The notes under the pieces were generated by a model that saw nothing but the letters and a program-made list of their open reading frames with translations, ran no database searches and was not told the origin of the DNA. From positions 496,001 through 560,000 of the forward strand of contig NZ_FNJC01000003.1 in the NCBI RefSeq assembly GCF_900104305.1: DNA of 64,000 nt. Direction: 5' to 3'. Source of the stretch: Filomicrobium insigne. GTDB lineage: Bacteria; Pseudomonadota; Alphaproteobacteria; Rhizobiales; Hyphomicrobiaceae. The translations under genes were made by a program, and so were the position numbers. Of this stretch, positions 44,769 to 53,650 are shown in pieces; positions within the stretch are counted from its first letter, which is position 1, and the number at the start of each line of letters is the position of its first letter.

Positions 44769-46091
44769 CTACCAACCAATGGCATTCGGTAGCCACGTGG
44801 CAATGCCCGGAAAGAAGAACAGCATGCTGAGCCCTACCAACTGAATCATGATGAAGGGCACAACGCCTCTATAGATGTCCCCAGTGGTGATTTCTGGAGG
44901 TGCGACCCCTTTCAGGAAGAAGAGTGCCCATCCGAAAGGTGGGGTCAGGAACGACGTCTGCAGGTTGACCGCAACCAGGATTGCGATCCAGGTCATGTCC
45001 ACGCCGGCAGATGCGAAGATCGGGAGGAACATCGGCAGCGCGATGTAAGAAATCTCGATCCACTCAAGGAAGAAGCCGAGCACGAACAGGATCAGCATCA
45101 AGAACAGGATCTGACCTTCAAGACCGCCTGGGACGAAGGCAAACATCTCCTGGACCATGTGCTCGCCCCCAAGCCCGCGGAAGGACAGGCTGAACGGCTG
45201 TGAACAAATCAGGATGAAGAACACCATGGCGCTCGTCGACAGCGTCGCACGAGAGACTTGACGTAACACATTCCAGGAAAGCCGCCCGGATGCCAACGCG
45301 AGCAAAGCGCTGCCAAACGCACCGAGCGAAGCTGCTTCCGTTGGGGCGGCGACCCCGCCGATAATCGAGCCAAGGACCGCTATGACGAGACCAATCGGCG
45401 GCAGGACGACTTTCACCAATCGTTTCGCGAGCTCACCTCTCGAGAGAGCCTGGCGTTCGTCTTGCGGAATGGCCGGGACTGTCTTGGGAGCCAGTAGTCC
45501 CAGCCCGAGAACGTAGAGCACGAAGAGGCCGGAAAGCAGCAGCCCAGGAAAGAGAGCAGCGGCAAACAAAGTGCCGACAGATTCCCCCATAATGTCGGCA
45601 AGCAGAATGAGAACGAGACTAGGAGGGATGATCTGGCCGAGCGTGCCGGATGCGCAAATGACGCCGCAGGAAACCCCGTGATCGTAGCCGCGCTTGATGA
45701 GCGGACGCAACGCGATCAGGCCGGCCGTTACAACAGTCGCACCGACGATGCCGGACGAAGCCCCCATGAGCACGCCCACGAGAATGATGGCGAGCGCCAT
45801 TCCCCCCCGCAGCCCGCCCATCGCGAGCCCTATCGTCTCTAACAAGTCCTCCGCTAACCGGGATTTTTCGAGCATCACCCCCATGAAGATAAATAACGGC
45901 AGAGCGAGCAGCGTATAATTCGTAACGACGCCGTAGACCCGTGCCGGCAGGAGGTTGAAGAGGCCCGGACCGAAGCCGAGATAACCGCAAACCAATCCGG
46001 AAACAGCAAGACTGATCCCAACTGGAATCCCTGTGATGAGCAGCAGGAAGAACCCACCGACCATCAACATGGCCAAAACGTCATTTTCCAT
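44769..46091 (-). CDS. dctM: TRAP transporter large permease (DctM family)
   Basis: The large membrane subunit of a tripartite ATP-independent periplasmic transporter, which uses ion gradients to take up organic acids. The 440-residue protein has about twelve helices and family motifs: GGFFLLLITGIPVGISLAVSG at the start, LFIFMGVMLEKSRLAEDLLE, GASSGIVGATVVTAGLIAL, GTLGQIIPPSLVLIL, and FLTPPFGWALFFLKGV near the end. The start at 46091 (MENDVLAMLMVGG) fits the family and overlaps the dctQ stop by 11 bases. The longer frame up to 46193 lies inside dctQ. Confidence 0.93.
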   Translation of the reverse strand: MENDVLAMLMVGGFFLLLITGIPVGISLAVSGLVCGYLGFGPGLFNLLPARVYGVVTNYTLLALPLFIFMGVMLEKSRLAEDLLETIGLAMGGLRGGMALAIILVGVLMGASSGIVGATVVTAGLIALRPLIKRGYDHGVSCGVICASGTLGQIIPPSLVLILLADIMGESVGTLFAAALFPGLLLSGLFVLYVLGLGLLAPKTVPAIPQDERQALSRGELAKRLVKVVLPPIGLVIAVLGSIIGGVAAPTEAASLGAFGSALLALASGRLSWNVLRQVSRATLSTSAMVFFILICSQPFSLSFRGLGGEHMVQEMFAFVPGGLEGQILFLMLILFVLGFFLEWIEISYIALPMFLPIFASAGVDMTWIAILVAVNLQTSFLTPPFGWALFFLKGVAPPEITTGDIYRGVVPFIMIQLVGLSMLFFFPGIATWLPNAIGW

Positions 46092-46632
46092 TTGGGGAAA
46101 CACTCGCTTGTTGTGCGCCACTCTTCCCGGCATCGAGGAAAGCAACAAGGGCTCGGGCCGTCTGCACGATCGCTTGCAGCGCAAGCAATACAAATCCGAC
46201 CGTTAGAAACGCCTTGAGAATGTAGCGGTAAGGTAGCCCACCCGGATCAGGAGATCCCTCCTGGAAGGAATAGCTCTGCGCCACATAAGCCAGAGAGAGG
46301 TAGGCGAAAACGAGAGCGATGAAAAACGTCAGAACACCTGCCAGCACATCGACGGCAGCTTTCATCCTCGGGCCGTAGTCTGCGTAGAGAATATCAACGC
46401 GGACTTCATCTCCTCTGTTGATCCCGTATGACATACCGATCAGAGCAGTAACCGCCATGATGTGCCATTCGAGTTCTTGTGAAGCCACAGTGCCGACCGC
46501 GAAGCCGTAGCGCAGGAGCACGTTGAAGGCGACCAACAGAACCAGTCCAAGGACTAGCCATGCGGTCACCCTGCCGGCCAGACCGACAAAACTGTCGATC
46601 CGGCCGACGGCGGACATGAGCGTTGTTCGCAT
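46081..46632 (-). CDS. dctQ: TRAP transporter small permease (DctQ family)
   Basis: The small membrane subunit of the TRAP transporter, 183 residues with four helices. Typical features are FNVLLRYGFAVGTVASQELEW, GMSYGINRGDEVRVDILY and the last helix AFLTVGFVLLALQAIVQTAR. The gene sits between dctP and dctM, the usual order, 21 bases after dctP. A second ATG 15 bases into the frame (MSAVGRIDSF) could also be the start. Confidence 0.9.
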   Translation of the reverse strand: MRTTLMSAVGRIDSFVGLAGRVTAWLVLGLVLLVAFNVLLRYGFAVGTVASQELEWHIMAVTALIGMSYGINRGDEVRVDILYADYGPRMKAAVDVLAGVLTFFIALVFAYLSLAYVAQSYSFQEGSPDPGGLPYRYILKAFLTVGFVLLALQAIVQTARALVAFLDAGKSGAQQASVSPNGK

Positions 46633-46653
46633 GAGAGCAATTTCGCCCCGGAG

Positions 46654-47742
46654 CTATTCGAGAGAGTCGTGGTAAGGCTTTTCGCTGAGGTTTGACCAGG
46701 AACGATGTTTCGCCCGGAAGGCCATGAATGCATCGTGAACTTTCTTCGTACGCGGATCCTTGGCGGCTTCTTCGTCCAAGACCTTGAAGGTAATTTCACG
46801 AAGCTTCGTCACGACATCTGGCGGGAGAACGTCCGCCTTCACACCATGGTTCTTGACGAGATCCTCAAGCGCATCGGCGTTGTTGGCTTCAGACCAGGCA
46901 TAGCTTTCCAGGTTGCAAGCCATAGCCGCCGTCTTGACGATTTGCTGGAGGTCTGGTGGCAGCGACTCCCAAGCCTTGAGGCTGATAAGGAGTTCCGTAA
47001 CGTTGGAAGGCTCATGCCAGCCCGTCGTGTAGTAGTACTTCGCTGCGTTCTGCAGTCCCAGTCGGCGATCCTGAAACGGTCCGACGAACTCGGCAGCATC
47101 GATAACGCCGCGCTCCAGAGCCGGGAAGATTTCGCCACCCGGCAACAGCTTCACATCGACGCCAAGCTCCTTGTAGACCTTCCCCGCAAGGCCCGGGATA
47201 CGCATCTTGAGGCCCTTGAAGTCGTCGACCGACTTGATCGGATTGCGGAACCAGCCGGTCATCTGCAAGCCCGTGTTCCCCATCGGGAACGCGATAAGAC
47301 CGAGCGGTTTGTACAATTCGTGCCAGAGCTCGAGACCGCCGCCGTGATAGAGCCATGCATTCACGCCTGAAAAGTTCAGGCCGAATGGGACGGTCGTAAA
47401 GTACTGAGCAGCGAACAGTTTGCCGGCCCAGAAGTAGGCGTTGGCGGCATTCATTTCGACGGTGCCGGCCTGGACTGCATCGAAACCTTCAAGAGCAGGG
47501 ATCAACTCACCGGCTGCAAAGTGCTGGATTTTGAGGCGGCCACCTGACATTGTCTCGACCTTCTTACAGAAGTCGGTCGGACTGCCCGGCCCTACTGTGT
47601 AGAAAGGCGCTCCCGGTGGGTACGCGTTCGTCATCTTAAAGCTGAACGAGCTCTGTGCCCTCGCGATCGCTGGTGCGGCGACGACTGCAGCGGTGCTTGC
47701 AGACGTCACACCGGCGGCCTTTAGAAAATCCCGTCGTTTCAT
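46654..47742 (-). CDS. dctP: TRAP transporter solute-binding protein, TakP-like, Tat-exported
   Basis: The periplasmic ligand-binding subunit. The 362-residue protein starts MKRRDFLKAAGV, a twin-arginine signal followed by a hydrophobic stretch ending APAIARAQ. The mature part has features I associate with the TakP/mannitol-chloroaromatic cluster: AGKLFAAQYFTTVPFGLNFS, LYKPLGLIAFPMGNTG, MRIPGLAGKVYKELGVDV and PGGEIFPALERGVIDAAEFV. Studied TakP binds 2-oxo acids with a cation, so a 2-oxo or hydroxy acid is a reasonable guess, no more. It is divergent from the hydrolase gene over 244 bases. Confidence 0.88.
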   Translation of the reverse strand: MKRRDFLKAAGVTSASTAAVVAAPAIARAQSSFSFKMTNAYPPGAPFYTVGPGSPTDFCKKVETMSGGRLKIQHFAAGELIPALEGFDAVQAGTVEMNAANAYFWAGKLFAAQYFTTVPFGLNFSGVNAWLYHGGGLELWHELYKPLGLIAFPMGNTGLQMTGWFRNPIKSVDDFKGLKMRIPGLAGKVYKELGVDVKLLPGGEIFPALERGVIDAAEFVGPFQDRRLGLQNAAKYYYTTGWHEPSNVTELLISLKAWESLPPDLQQIVKTAAMACNLESYAWSEANNADALEDLVKNHGVKADVLPPDVVTKLREITFKVLDEEAAKDPRTKKVHDAFMAFRAKHRSWSNLSEKPYHDSLE

Positions 47743-47986
47743 AGCAATCCTCCTACCCGTGTTGCGGACCCAAACATGCTAGCAACTGCCATGCCAGTGA
47801 ATAACCAATTGAATCCGCGCCAGTTTTGCATTCGGCAGAATAACTCGCTGCTCGATCGAAGGTCACAATGCTTAGAGATTGATCAGTCCGTATCCTGCCT
47901 AGTCCGGTTCAGGTCTGATGGTGCCTGATTAATGTGCAGACAACGGAAGACTAGCTCGGGATATCCAGAAAGAGAAGGACGAAAAC
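47743..47986. promoter_or_regulatory. divergent promoter region of the TRAP and GGT-family genes
   Basis: A 244-base region between start codons facing away from each other, so promoters for both units should be here. An AGGAGGAT site for dctP (minus strand, 47757-47750) and AGAAGGAC for the plus-strand gene are visible. I could not identify a clear operator, and no regulator gene is adjacent. Confidence 0.5.
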
Positions 47987-49570
47987 ATGCTTCGCACACG
48001 CACATGCCTCGGCGGAATGGTGACCGCACCGCACCATCTGGCGGCGGAGGCTGGCGCCACAATCCTGCGTGAGGGTGGCAATGCCATCGAGGCTATGATC
48101 GCTTCAGCAGCAGCCGTAGCGGTCGCCTATCCACACATGAATGGCATTGGCGGAGATGGCTTTTGGGTGATTTCCCGCCCCGGCAAAGAGCCGGTCGGCG
48201 TACGCGCATGTGGACCAGCTGCGGCGAGAGCGACGAAGGCCTTCTACGAAGAGCATGGTGATTCCGCGATACCGACGCGAGGACCGCGTGCGGCGCTGAC
48301 CGTTGCCGGAGCCATCTCGGGATGGGCGGAAGCGCACAGTCTGGCGGCTGAGGCCGGAGGGCGCGTGCCGATTGCACGGTTGCTTGAAGACGCCATCCGG
48401 CATGCGCGCGATGGTGTGCCTGTCACGGCATCACAGGTCCACCTAACGCAAGCCAAGTGGAGCGAACTGAAAGACGTGCCGGGCTTCACGGCAACGTTCG
48501 CCTCCGATGGACCGCCGAAGCTCGCGCAAGTCCTGAAGCAACCGGCACTCGCAAGCACGCTGCAACAGCTCGTGGATGCGGGGCTTGATGATTTCTATCG
48601 CGGCGATCTCGCGCGCAAGCTAGGAGCCGGATTGGAGGCGACGGGCAGCCCTCTGAGTTTAAATGATCTCGAAGCATTCCGCGCAAAGCGCGTGACACCT
48701 GCCACCGTCCGTCTCGCCGTTGGCGATGTCTACAACATGCCGCCCCCGACCCAGGGCGCGTCGGCATTGATGATCCTAGGTGTGTTTGAGCGTCTCGGCG
48801 TCAAAGAGCGCGACGGGTTCGATCACATCCATGGTCTCGTTGAGGCGACAAAGCGGGCCTTCATCCATCGCAACGCTCACTTGGGCGATCCAGATCGCAT
48901 GGGCGACATCTGGAAAACATGGCTCGAACAGGCGACGCTCGATCGCGAAGGCGCTGCGATCGACACCGCCCGTGCAGCGCCGTGGCCTCACACGGCAAAG
49001 CCTGGCGATACGATTTGGATGGGCGCGGCCGACAGACACGGCAACGTTGTCAGCTATATCCAGAGCATCTACTGGGAATTTGGTTCTGGACTGGTCGTCC
49101 CTGACACTGGAGTCGTATGGCAGAACCGGGGAGCGAGCTTCACGCTTCACCCAGGTCCAAACGAATTGGAACCCGGCCGCTTGCCGTTCCATACGCTGAA
49201 CCCCTCTCTCGCGCGGCTAAATGATGGGCGCACGGTCGCTTACGGCACGATGGGAGGCGAGGGGCAGCCGCAAACACAGGCCGCGATCTTCACCCGCCAC
49301 GTTCTCTTCGGACAGGATATGCAGGCTGCCGTTTCCGCACCGAGATGGCTACTCGGCCGGACGTGGGGAGAAGACTCTACAAACTTGAAAGTCGAAAGCC
49401 GGTTCGCGCCGGAACTGATCGATGCGCTGCGGAAGGTTGGTCATGACGTCGAAGTCGTTGAGGCTTACGACGACATGATGGGGCATGCCGGCATGGTTTC
49501 GATCGGACCGGACGGCGTCATTTCAGGTGCCACGGATCCACGCGCTGACGGCGCAACGGCATCCCTTTAA
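47987..49570 (+). CDS. gamma-glutamyltransferase-family Ntn-hydrolase (HpxW/oxamate hydrolase-like)
   Basis: A 527-residue member of the gamma-glutamyltransferase superfamily, which matures by self-cleavage before a Thr. Visible features are AAEAGATILREGGNAIEAMI, HMNGIGGDGFWV, the putative nucleophile Thr342 in GDTIWMGAADRHGNVVSYIQ, and LNPSLARLNDGRTVAYGTMGG. In classical GGTs the cleavage site reads TTHxSVVD; GDTIWMG is instead what I recall from the HpxW (oxamate amidohydrolase) branch. No signal peptide is visible, unlike periplasmic GGTs, so it is likely cytoplasmic. It is divergent from the TRAP genes, suggesting that the imported acid or a derived amide may be its substrate. Confidence 0.8.
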   Translation: MLRTRTCLGGMVTAPHHLAAEAGATILREGGNAIEAMIASAAAVAVAYPHMNGIGGDGFWVISRPGKEPVGVRACGPAAARATKAFYEEHGDSAIPTRGPRAALTVAGAISGWAEAHSLAAEAGGRVPIARLLEDAIRHARDGVPVTASQVHLTQAKWSELKDVPGFTATFASDGPPKLAQVLKQPALASTLQQLVDAGLDDFYRGDLARKLGAGLEATGSPLSLNDLEAFRAKRVTPATVRLAVGDVYNMPPPTQGASALMILGVFERLGVKERDGFDHIHGLVEATKRAFIHRNAHLGDPDRMGDIWKTWLEQATLDREGAAIDTARAAPWPHTAKPGDTIWMGAADRHGNVVSYIQSIYWEFGSGLVVPDTGVVWQNRGASFTLHPGPNELEPGRLPFHTLNPSLARLNDGRTVAYGTMGGEGQPQTQAAIFTRHVLFGQDMQAAVSAPRWLLGRTWGEDSTNLKVESRFAPELIDALRKVGHDVEVVEAYDDMMGHAGMVSIGPDGVISGATDPRADGATASL

Positions 49571-50132
49571 AGTCGCCGACCTCAGAAAATGACCGAGGCG
49601 GCGTGGTGGAATATCACGCACGTCGCCTCGCATTTATTGCTGCGATTATTATTTTTATTTCCCTTTGCAGAGCGTTCAAGTGCCCGAAACGACTGCGTTG
49701 GCCCAATGGAAATGGGCTTCCCTCGCCGCGCCGCGAGATTTTCGCGGCCATTAGAGATGGCGTGAACATTTACATGGCAACACTGCCAATTCGGCAGTCA
49801 ATTCCACACTGATTGATACCGCTTTTATCTCGCGAAAGCCCGCCAATGCTGCGTTGCAGCAGATTGGCACAGATCTTGTTCTTAAGCAGATCGCATGTGC
49901 GAACTCTACGACCGTCATTCGCACTGCACCCGCGGTTGGAGCCGCTCGGCAAGGAGCTCCGCCGCATCGGGGGCCTTAGTGGCCTTCGGGATAGAAGCGG
50001 CGCGTTCGGGCAGCAACTGACATCGGGCGCGCCGCACCAAAAATTCGCGGGGGCACGATTGAACGACTCTAACAGAGCCACGATCCACAGCGTGACGAGA
50101 ACCGCCTCCAGGCGTACCTGGGAGTTGCGGTC
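49571..50132. other. 562-base regulatory region upstream of the redox cluster
   Basis: No gene is supported; a 69-codon frame (49603-49812) and a minus-strand frame of 103 codons look like chance. Just after the hydrolase stop is an imperfect stem (CGCCG.CCTC with GAGG.GGCG, 49572-49604). Further on are two perfect 6-bp inverted repeats, ACTGCC-5-GGCAGT (49782-49798) and TGCTGC-3-GCAGCA (49848-49862), which are candidate regulator sites for the redox genes. I found no clear FNR (TTGAT-4-ATCAA) site. Confidence 0.4.
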
Positions 50133-52148
50133 ATGAACGTCACGGCCCGCGCCGAAACACTGAAAGACGCATCGACCCTCGTCGACGGAAAGCGCGGCAT
50201 CGCACAGGACCCCATCGTCGTTATCGGCGGTGGTCCGGCGGGCATTCGCGCCGCTCAGGAACTGTCACGTGCCGGCAAGAACGTCATCGTATTCAACGCC
50301 GAACGCTGGCGTCCTTATAACCGCGTGAAGCTCACACCTTTGTTGTCCGGAGAAGTCCAGCTTGGACAAGTCACGCAAAGCTTGGAGTTTTCCGGGCCAG
50401 GAACGGTCGCCGTATATTCCGGTCATAGCGTCGTCGACATAGACCGCACCCATAAGGTCGTCACGACCGGCCAAGGCAGCATCTGGCCCTATGGTAAGTT
50501 GATCATCTGCACCGGTTCACGCGCCCACGTTCCCCCCATTCCGGGAGCGCACAAAAATGGCGTCTACACGTTCCGCAATTTCGATGATGTCGAAAAGCTT
50601 GTCGCGCGCTCGTTTCGCGCCAGACGAGCCATCGTCATCGGGGGTGGACTTCTGGGCCTGGAAGCCGTGCGCGGTATGGCGGACCGGGGCGTCGACACGG
50701 TTGTTGTTGAACACGAAAGCTACCTCATGGCGCGCCAACTCGATGCGTGCGCCGGTGAACTCTTGGCACGTGACGTCGAAGCAATGGGCATCGGCGTGCG
50801 CACGGGAAGCACGGTCAGCCGCATCGTTGGAGAAGATCGCGTAACCGGGTTGGAGCTGGTATCCGGCGAAGTGCTGGACTGCGATACAATCATAATCTGC
50901 ACCGGCATCCGCCCGAACATGGAACTCGCCCGCGATGTCGGCTTGGCCGTAGGACGCGGCATCAAGGTCGGCCCCACACTTCAAACGAGCGATCCTGACG
51001 TCTATGCCGCTGGCGAATGCGCGGAGTTCAACGGACACGTCTATGGTCTGGTGGGACCCGGCCTGGACCAAGCGGCGATCGCCGCCCGCCACATAACAGG
51101 TCAGGCTTCGACATACGACGGTTCGATGCCCGTGACGAAGCTGAAAGTCATCGGCACCGATGTCTTCAGCATGGGCGATACCGAACAACTTGATCAGCGC
51201 CCAGAACTCGACAGCCTGACCTATGCCGACGCCGACGGCAAAATTTATCGCCGCCTGGTCTTGAAGCGTGGCCGCCTTGTCGGTGCGGTCGCGATCGGCG
51301 ATTGGTCTGAAATCAATCGGCTGCAGGAAGCAATCAGGAAGCAGATGCTTCTGCTGCCCTGGCAGCGGTTCCGCTTCAAAGCGAATGGCATCGTCTGGCC
51401 GGAACGCGAACCTCAATCAGTGCGTGATTGGCCGCGCGCCGCGACCGTTTGCAATTGCACAGGCGTAACACGCGGCCAGATTGGTGATGCGATTGCGCTT
51501 GGTGCGGGATCACTCGACGACATCAAGCGCGACACCGGCGCGTCGACCGTGTGCGGAAGCTGTAAAATACACATCGGCGAATTGTTGGGAGCGCCGCCGA
51601 AACGCGAACCTGCCGGCGCGGCAACGGCAATCGCGGTGACATCTGGCATAGCAGCGATCCTCGCGGCGCTGATATTGGTTCTGCCGATCTGGTCGACAGC
51701 GACCACGATCACGGGACGCGGCTTACCCGAACTCCTCTTTCTTGATGGTATCACGAAACAGATCAGCGGCTACGTCTTGCTGGCCTTGTCCGTACTCGCC
51801 GTCGTTTTATCAGTGCGTAAGCGTGTCCCCATCCTGCGCAAGCTCGGAGGTTACGCGGGCTGGCGCGTGTTCCACATCTTCATGGGCGTTACCGCGCTGG
51901 CGGTCCTCGCCGCGCACACCGGATTTCGTCTGGGAGACAATCTCAATCTTTGGCTGATGGCGAGCTTTCTAACCCTCGCGCTAGCAGGCGCGGCGGCAGG
52001 AATAGCAACGGCTTTGGAACACCGGTTGTTCGGTAATGCAGGGACGGCGGCGACACTAAAGGATGCATCGTTCTGGTTGCACCTCTTGGCCTTTTGGCCT
52101 CTGCCGACGCTGCTCTCGCTGCACATCCTCAGCGTCTATTTTTATTGA
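50133..52148 (+). CDS. NAD(P)H/FAD oxidoreductase - [2Fe-2S] - di-haem membrane domain fusion
   Basis: A 671-residue fusion. Residues 28-400 are a pyridine nucleotide-disulfide oxidoreductase module like the start of NirB: FAD site VVIGGGPAGIRAA, NAD(P) site AIVIGGGLLGLEA, and YAAGECAEF. Residues 440-477 carry CxC and CxxC (C440, C442, C474, C477), the pattern of BFD-like [2Fe-2S] domains. Residues about 499-671 form five membrane helices. Helix 3 holds H581 and H595 and helix 5 holds H650 and H664, each pair 14 apart. That is how ferric-reductase/NOX- and cytochrome b-type proteins hold two stacked haems. The siroheme nitrite-reductase part of NirB is absent. Inference: electrons move from cytoplasmic NAD(P)H across the membrane. 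The multihaem cytochrome gene starts 11 bases downstream. Confidence 0.8.
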   Translation: MNVTARAETLKDASTLVDGKRGIAQDPIVVIGGGPAGIRAAQELSRAGKNVIVFNAERWRPYNRVKLTPLLSGEVQLGQVTQSLEFSGPGTVAVYSGHSVVDIDRTHKVVTTGQGSIWPYGKLIICTGSRAHVPPIPGAHKNGVYTFRNFDDVEKLVARSFRARRAIVIGGGLLGLEAVRGMADRGVDTVVVEHESYLMARQLDACAGELLARDVEAMGIGVRTGSTVSRIVGEDRVTGLELVSGEVLDCDTIIICTGIRPNMELARDVGLAVGRGIKVGPTLQTSDPDVYAAGECAEFNGHVYGLVGPGLDQAAIAARHITGQASTYDGSMPVTKLKVIGTDVFSMGDTEQLDQRPELDSLTYADADGKIYRRLVLKRGRLVGAVAIGDWSEINRLQEAIRKQMLLLPWQRFRFKANGIVWPEREPQSVRDWPRAATVCNCTGVTRGQIGDAIALGAGSLDDIKRDTGASTVCGSCKIHIGELLGAPPKREPAGAATAIAVTSGIAAILAALILVLPIWSTATTITGRGLPELLFLDGITKQISGYVLLALSVLAVVLSVRKRVPILRKLGGYAGWRVFHIFMGVTALAVLAAHTGFRLGDNLNLWLMASFLTLALAGAAAGIATALEHRLFGNAGTAATLKDASFWLHLLAFWPLPTLLSLHILSVYFY

Positions 52149-52158
52149 GGTCGCACCC

Positions 52159-53586
52159 GTGAGCCGCACCGCAAAATTATGGATCTTGTGGGTAGTTTCA
52201 ACGCTCGTCGGCGGCGGCATCTTGCTGGCTGCGATGATCTACGGAGGACCTCTGCGCGCCAGCCTTCTAATTGGGAAGACTACGAGTGGTCATCACCAGA
52301 TCGAACTGGCCTGCGAAGCCTGCCATACTTCACCGTTTGGTGGAGGAGAGGTGCTGCAGGAAGCCTGTCTCAGCTGCCACAAGGCCGAGCTTGCCGCCGC
52401 CAAGGATTCACACCCGCTCAAGAAGTTTCGCGATCCTCGTAATGCCGACCGATTGGCCAAGCTCAACGCGACGCAATGCGTAACCTGCCATCGAGAGCAC
52501 AAGCCGGACATCACGGGGCCGATGGGAGTCACGCTGCCCGGCGACTATTGCGAACTGTGCCACGAGAAAGTCGGCAAGGATCGTCCGAGCCACTTGAATA
52601 TTGGCTTTGATACTTGTGCGTCCGCAGGGTGCCACAACTACCATGACAACCGCGCTCTCTATGAAGATTTCTTGGAAAAGCACGCCGGCCAGCAGGATGT
52701 GAAAGAGCTGGCAATCTTCAAGCTGCGCGCGGAAAAGAATGAGCCGCTTGAACCGCGCGAACCGTTGATCACTATCGGCGTGGCCAATGCACCAGCAGAC
52801 AAGCTGAGCGACCAAAAGATCAACAATGATTGGTTGGCCACCACCCACGCACAAGCCGGTGTGAATTGTGCGGGCTGTCACGCACCCGACAAAAAGGACG
52901 CAGCCGAAATAGCTGACGCCTGGACCGACAAGCCCAGTACCGCCGTCTGCACGACATGCCATGCGCCCGAAGCCTCGTCCTTCACCCAAGGCAAGCACGG
53001 CATGCGATTGGCGAAGGGGCTGAAAAGCGAAGTCGCAGGCCTCTTCGGCATTTTTCGCGACAAGCCGCTGACGCCCATGCAGGTCTCGATGGCCCGCTTG
53101 CCGATGTCGAGCAAGGCCCATGCGGAACAACTCACCTGCACAAGCTGTCATGGCGCCCACACATTCGATGCCATGAAAGCCCAGGTCGAAAGCTGTACGT
53201 CCTGCCATGCAGACGAGCACACGAAGGCCTATGAGCGATCGTCTCATTACAAGCTCTGGCAAGATGAAATCGCAGGCGTCAAACCGAAGGGAACGGGCGT
53301 CAGTTGCGCGACCTGCCATATGCCACGGCAATGGGTCGAAGATCCTGCGACCTACAGTGAACGCATCGTCGCAAACCACAATCAGAACGACAATCTGCGA
53401 CCCAACGAAAAGATGATCCGCTCCGTCTGCATGGAGTGTCATGGACTCGGTTTTTCGATCGATGCCCTCGCCGATCAAAACCTCATCAAACGCAATTTTT
53501 CGGGACAGCCCGCCGTGAAGGTCGAAAGCATCGACTGGGTGAAGAAGCGTGTTGAGGAACGGGAGAAAGCCAAGGCCAACCAATAA
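52159..53586 (+). CDS. membrane-anchored undecahaem cytochrome c
   Basis: A 475-residue protein with one N-terminal helix (LWILWVVSTLVGGGILLAAM, about 7-26) as anchor or uncleaved signal. Eleven haem c motifs follow: ten CXXCH (C52, C70, C107, C131, C237, C264, C327, C346, C383, C424) and one CX4CH at 153-159 (CASAGCH). The first five cluster in residues 50-160, a linker follows (160-230), then the other six. The C-terminal half (CATCHMP, extra histidines, RSVCMECHG) recalls octahaem HAO- or nitrite-reductase-type cytochromes, but I cannot assign an activity. GTG 52159 is chosen as start; the upstream frame overlaps the previous gene. It should act in the periplasm, taking electrons from the di-haem membrane protein. 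Confidence 0.85.
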   Translation: MSRTAKLWILWVVSTLVGGGILLAAMIYGGPLRASLLIGKTTSGHHQIELACEACHTSPFGGGEVLQEACLSCHKAELAAAKDSHPLKKFRDPRNADRLAKLNATQCVTCHREHKPDITGPMGVTLPGDYCELCHEKVGKDRPSHLNIGFDTCASAGCHNYHDNRALYEDFLEKHAGQQDVKELAIFKLRAEKNEPLEPREPLITIGVANAPADKLSDQKINNDWLATTHAQAGVNCAGCHAPDKKDAAEIADAWTDKPSTAVCTTCHAPEASSFTQGKHGMRLAKGLKSEVAGLFGIFRDKPLTPMQVSMARLPMSSKAHAEQLTCTSCHGAHTFDAMKAQVESCTSCHADEHTKAYERSSHYKLWQDEIAGVKPKGTGVSCATCHMPRQWVEDPATYSERIVANHNQNDNLRPNEKMIRSVCMECHGLGFSIDALADQNLIKRNFSGQPAVKVESIDWVKKRVEEREKAKANQ

Positions 53587-53650
53587 TGGCCATCAAAGAA
53601 AACGTCGGAGTTTCGAGAAGTCTAACAGGTGGTGAAAAGGAGAGAAGGAC

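Noticed and set aside
49603-49812. 69-codon frame at the start of the redox-cluster upstream region
   Set aside because: GTG start without a ribosome site, no family features; region better explained as regulatory.
49795-49830. Possible FNR box near TTGATACC in front of the redox cluster
   Set aside because: The second half-site ATCAA at the required 4-base distance is missing; only TCAAT-9-ATTGA is present, with the wrong orientation and spacing.
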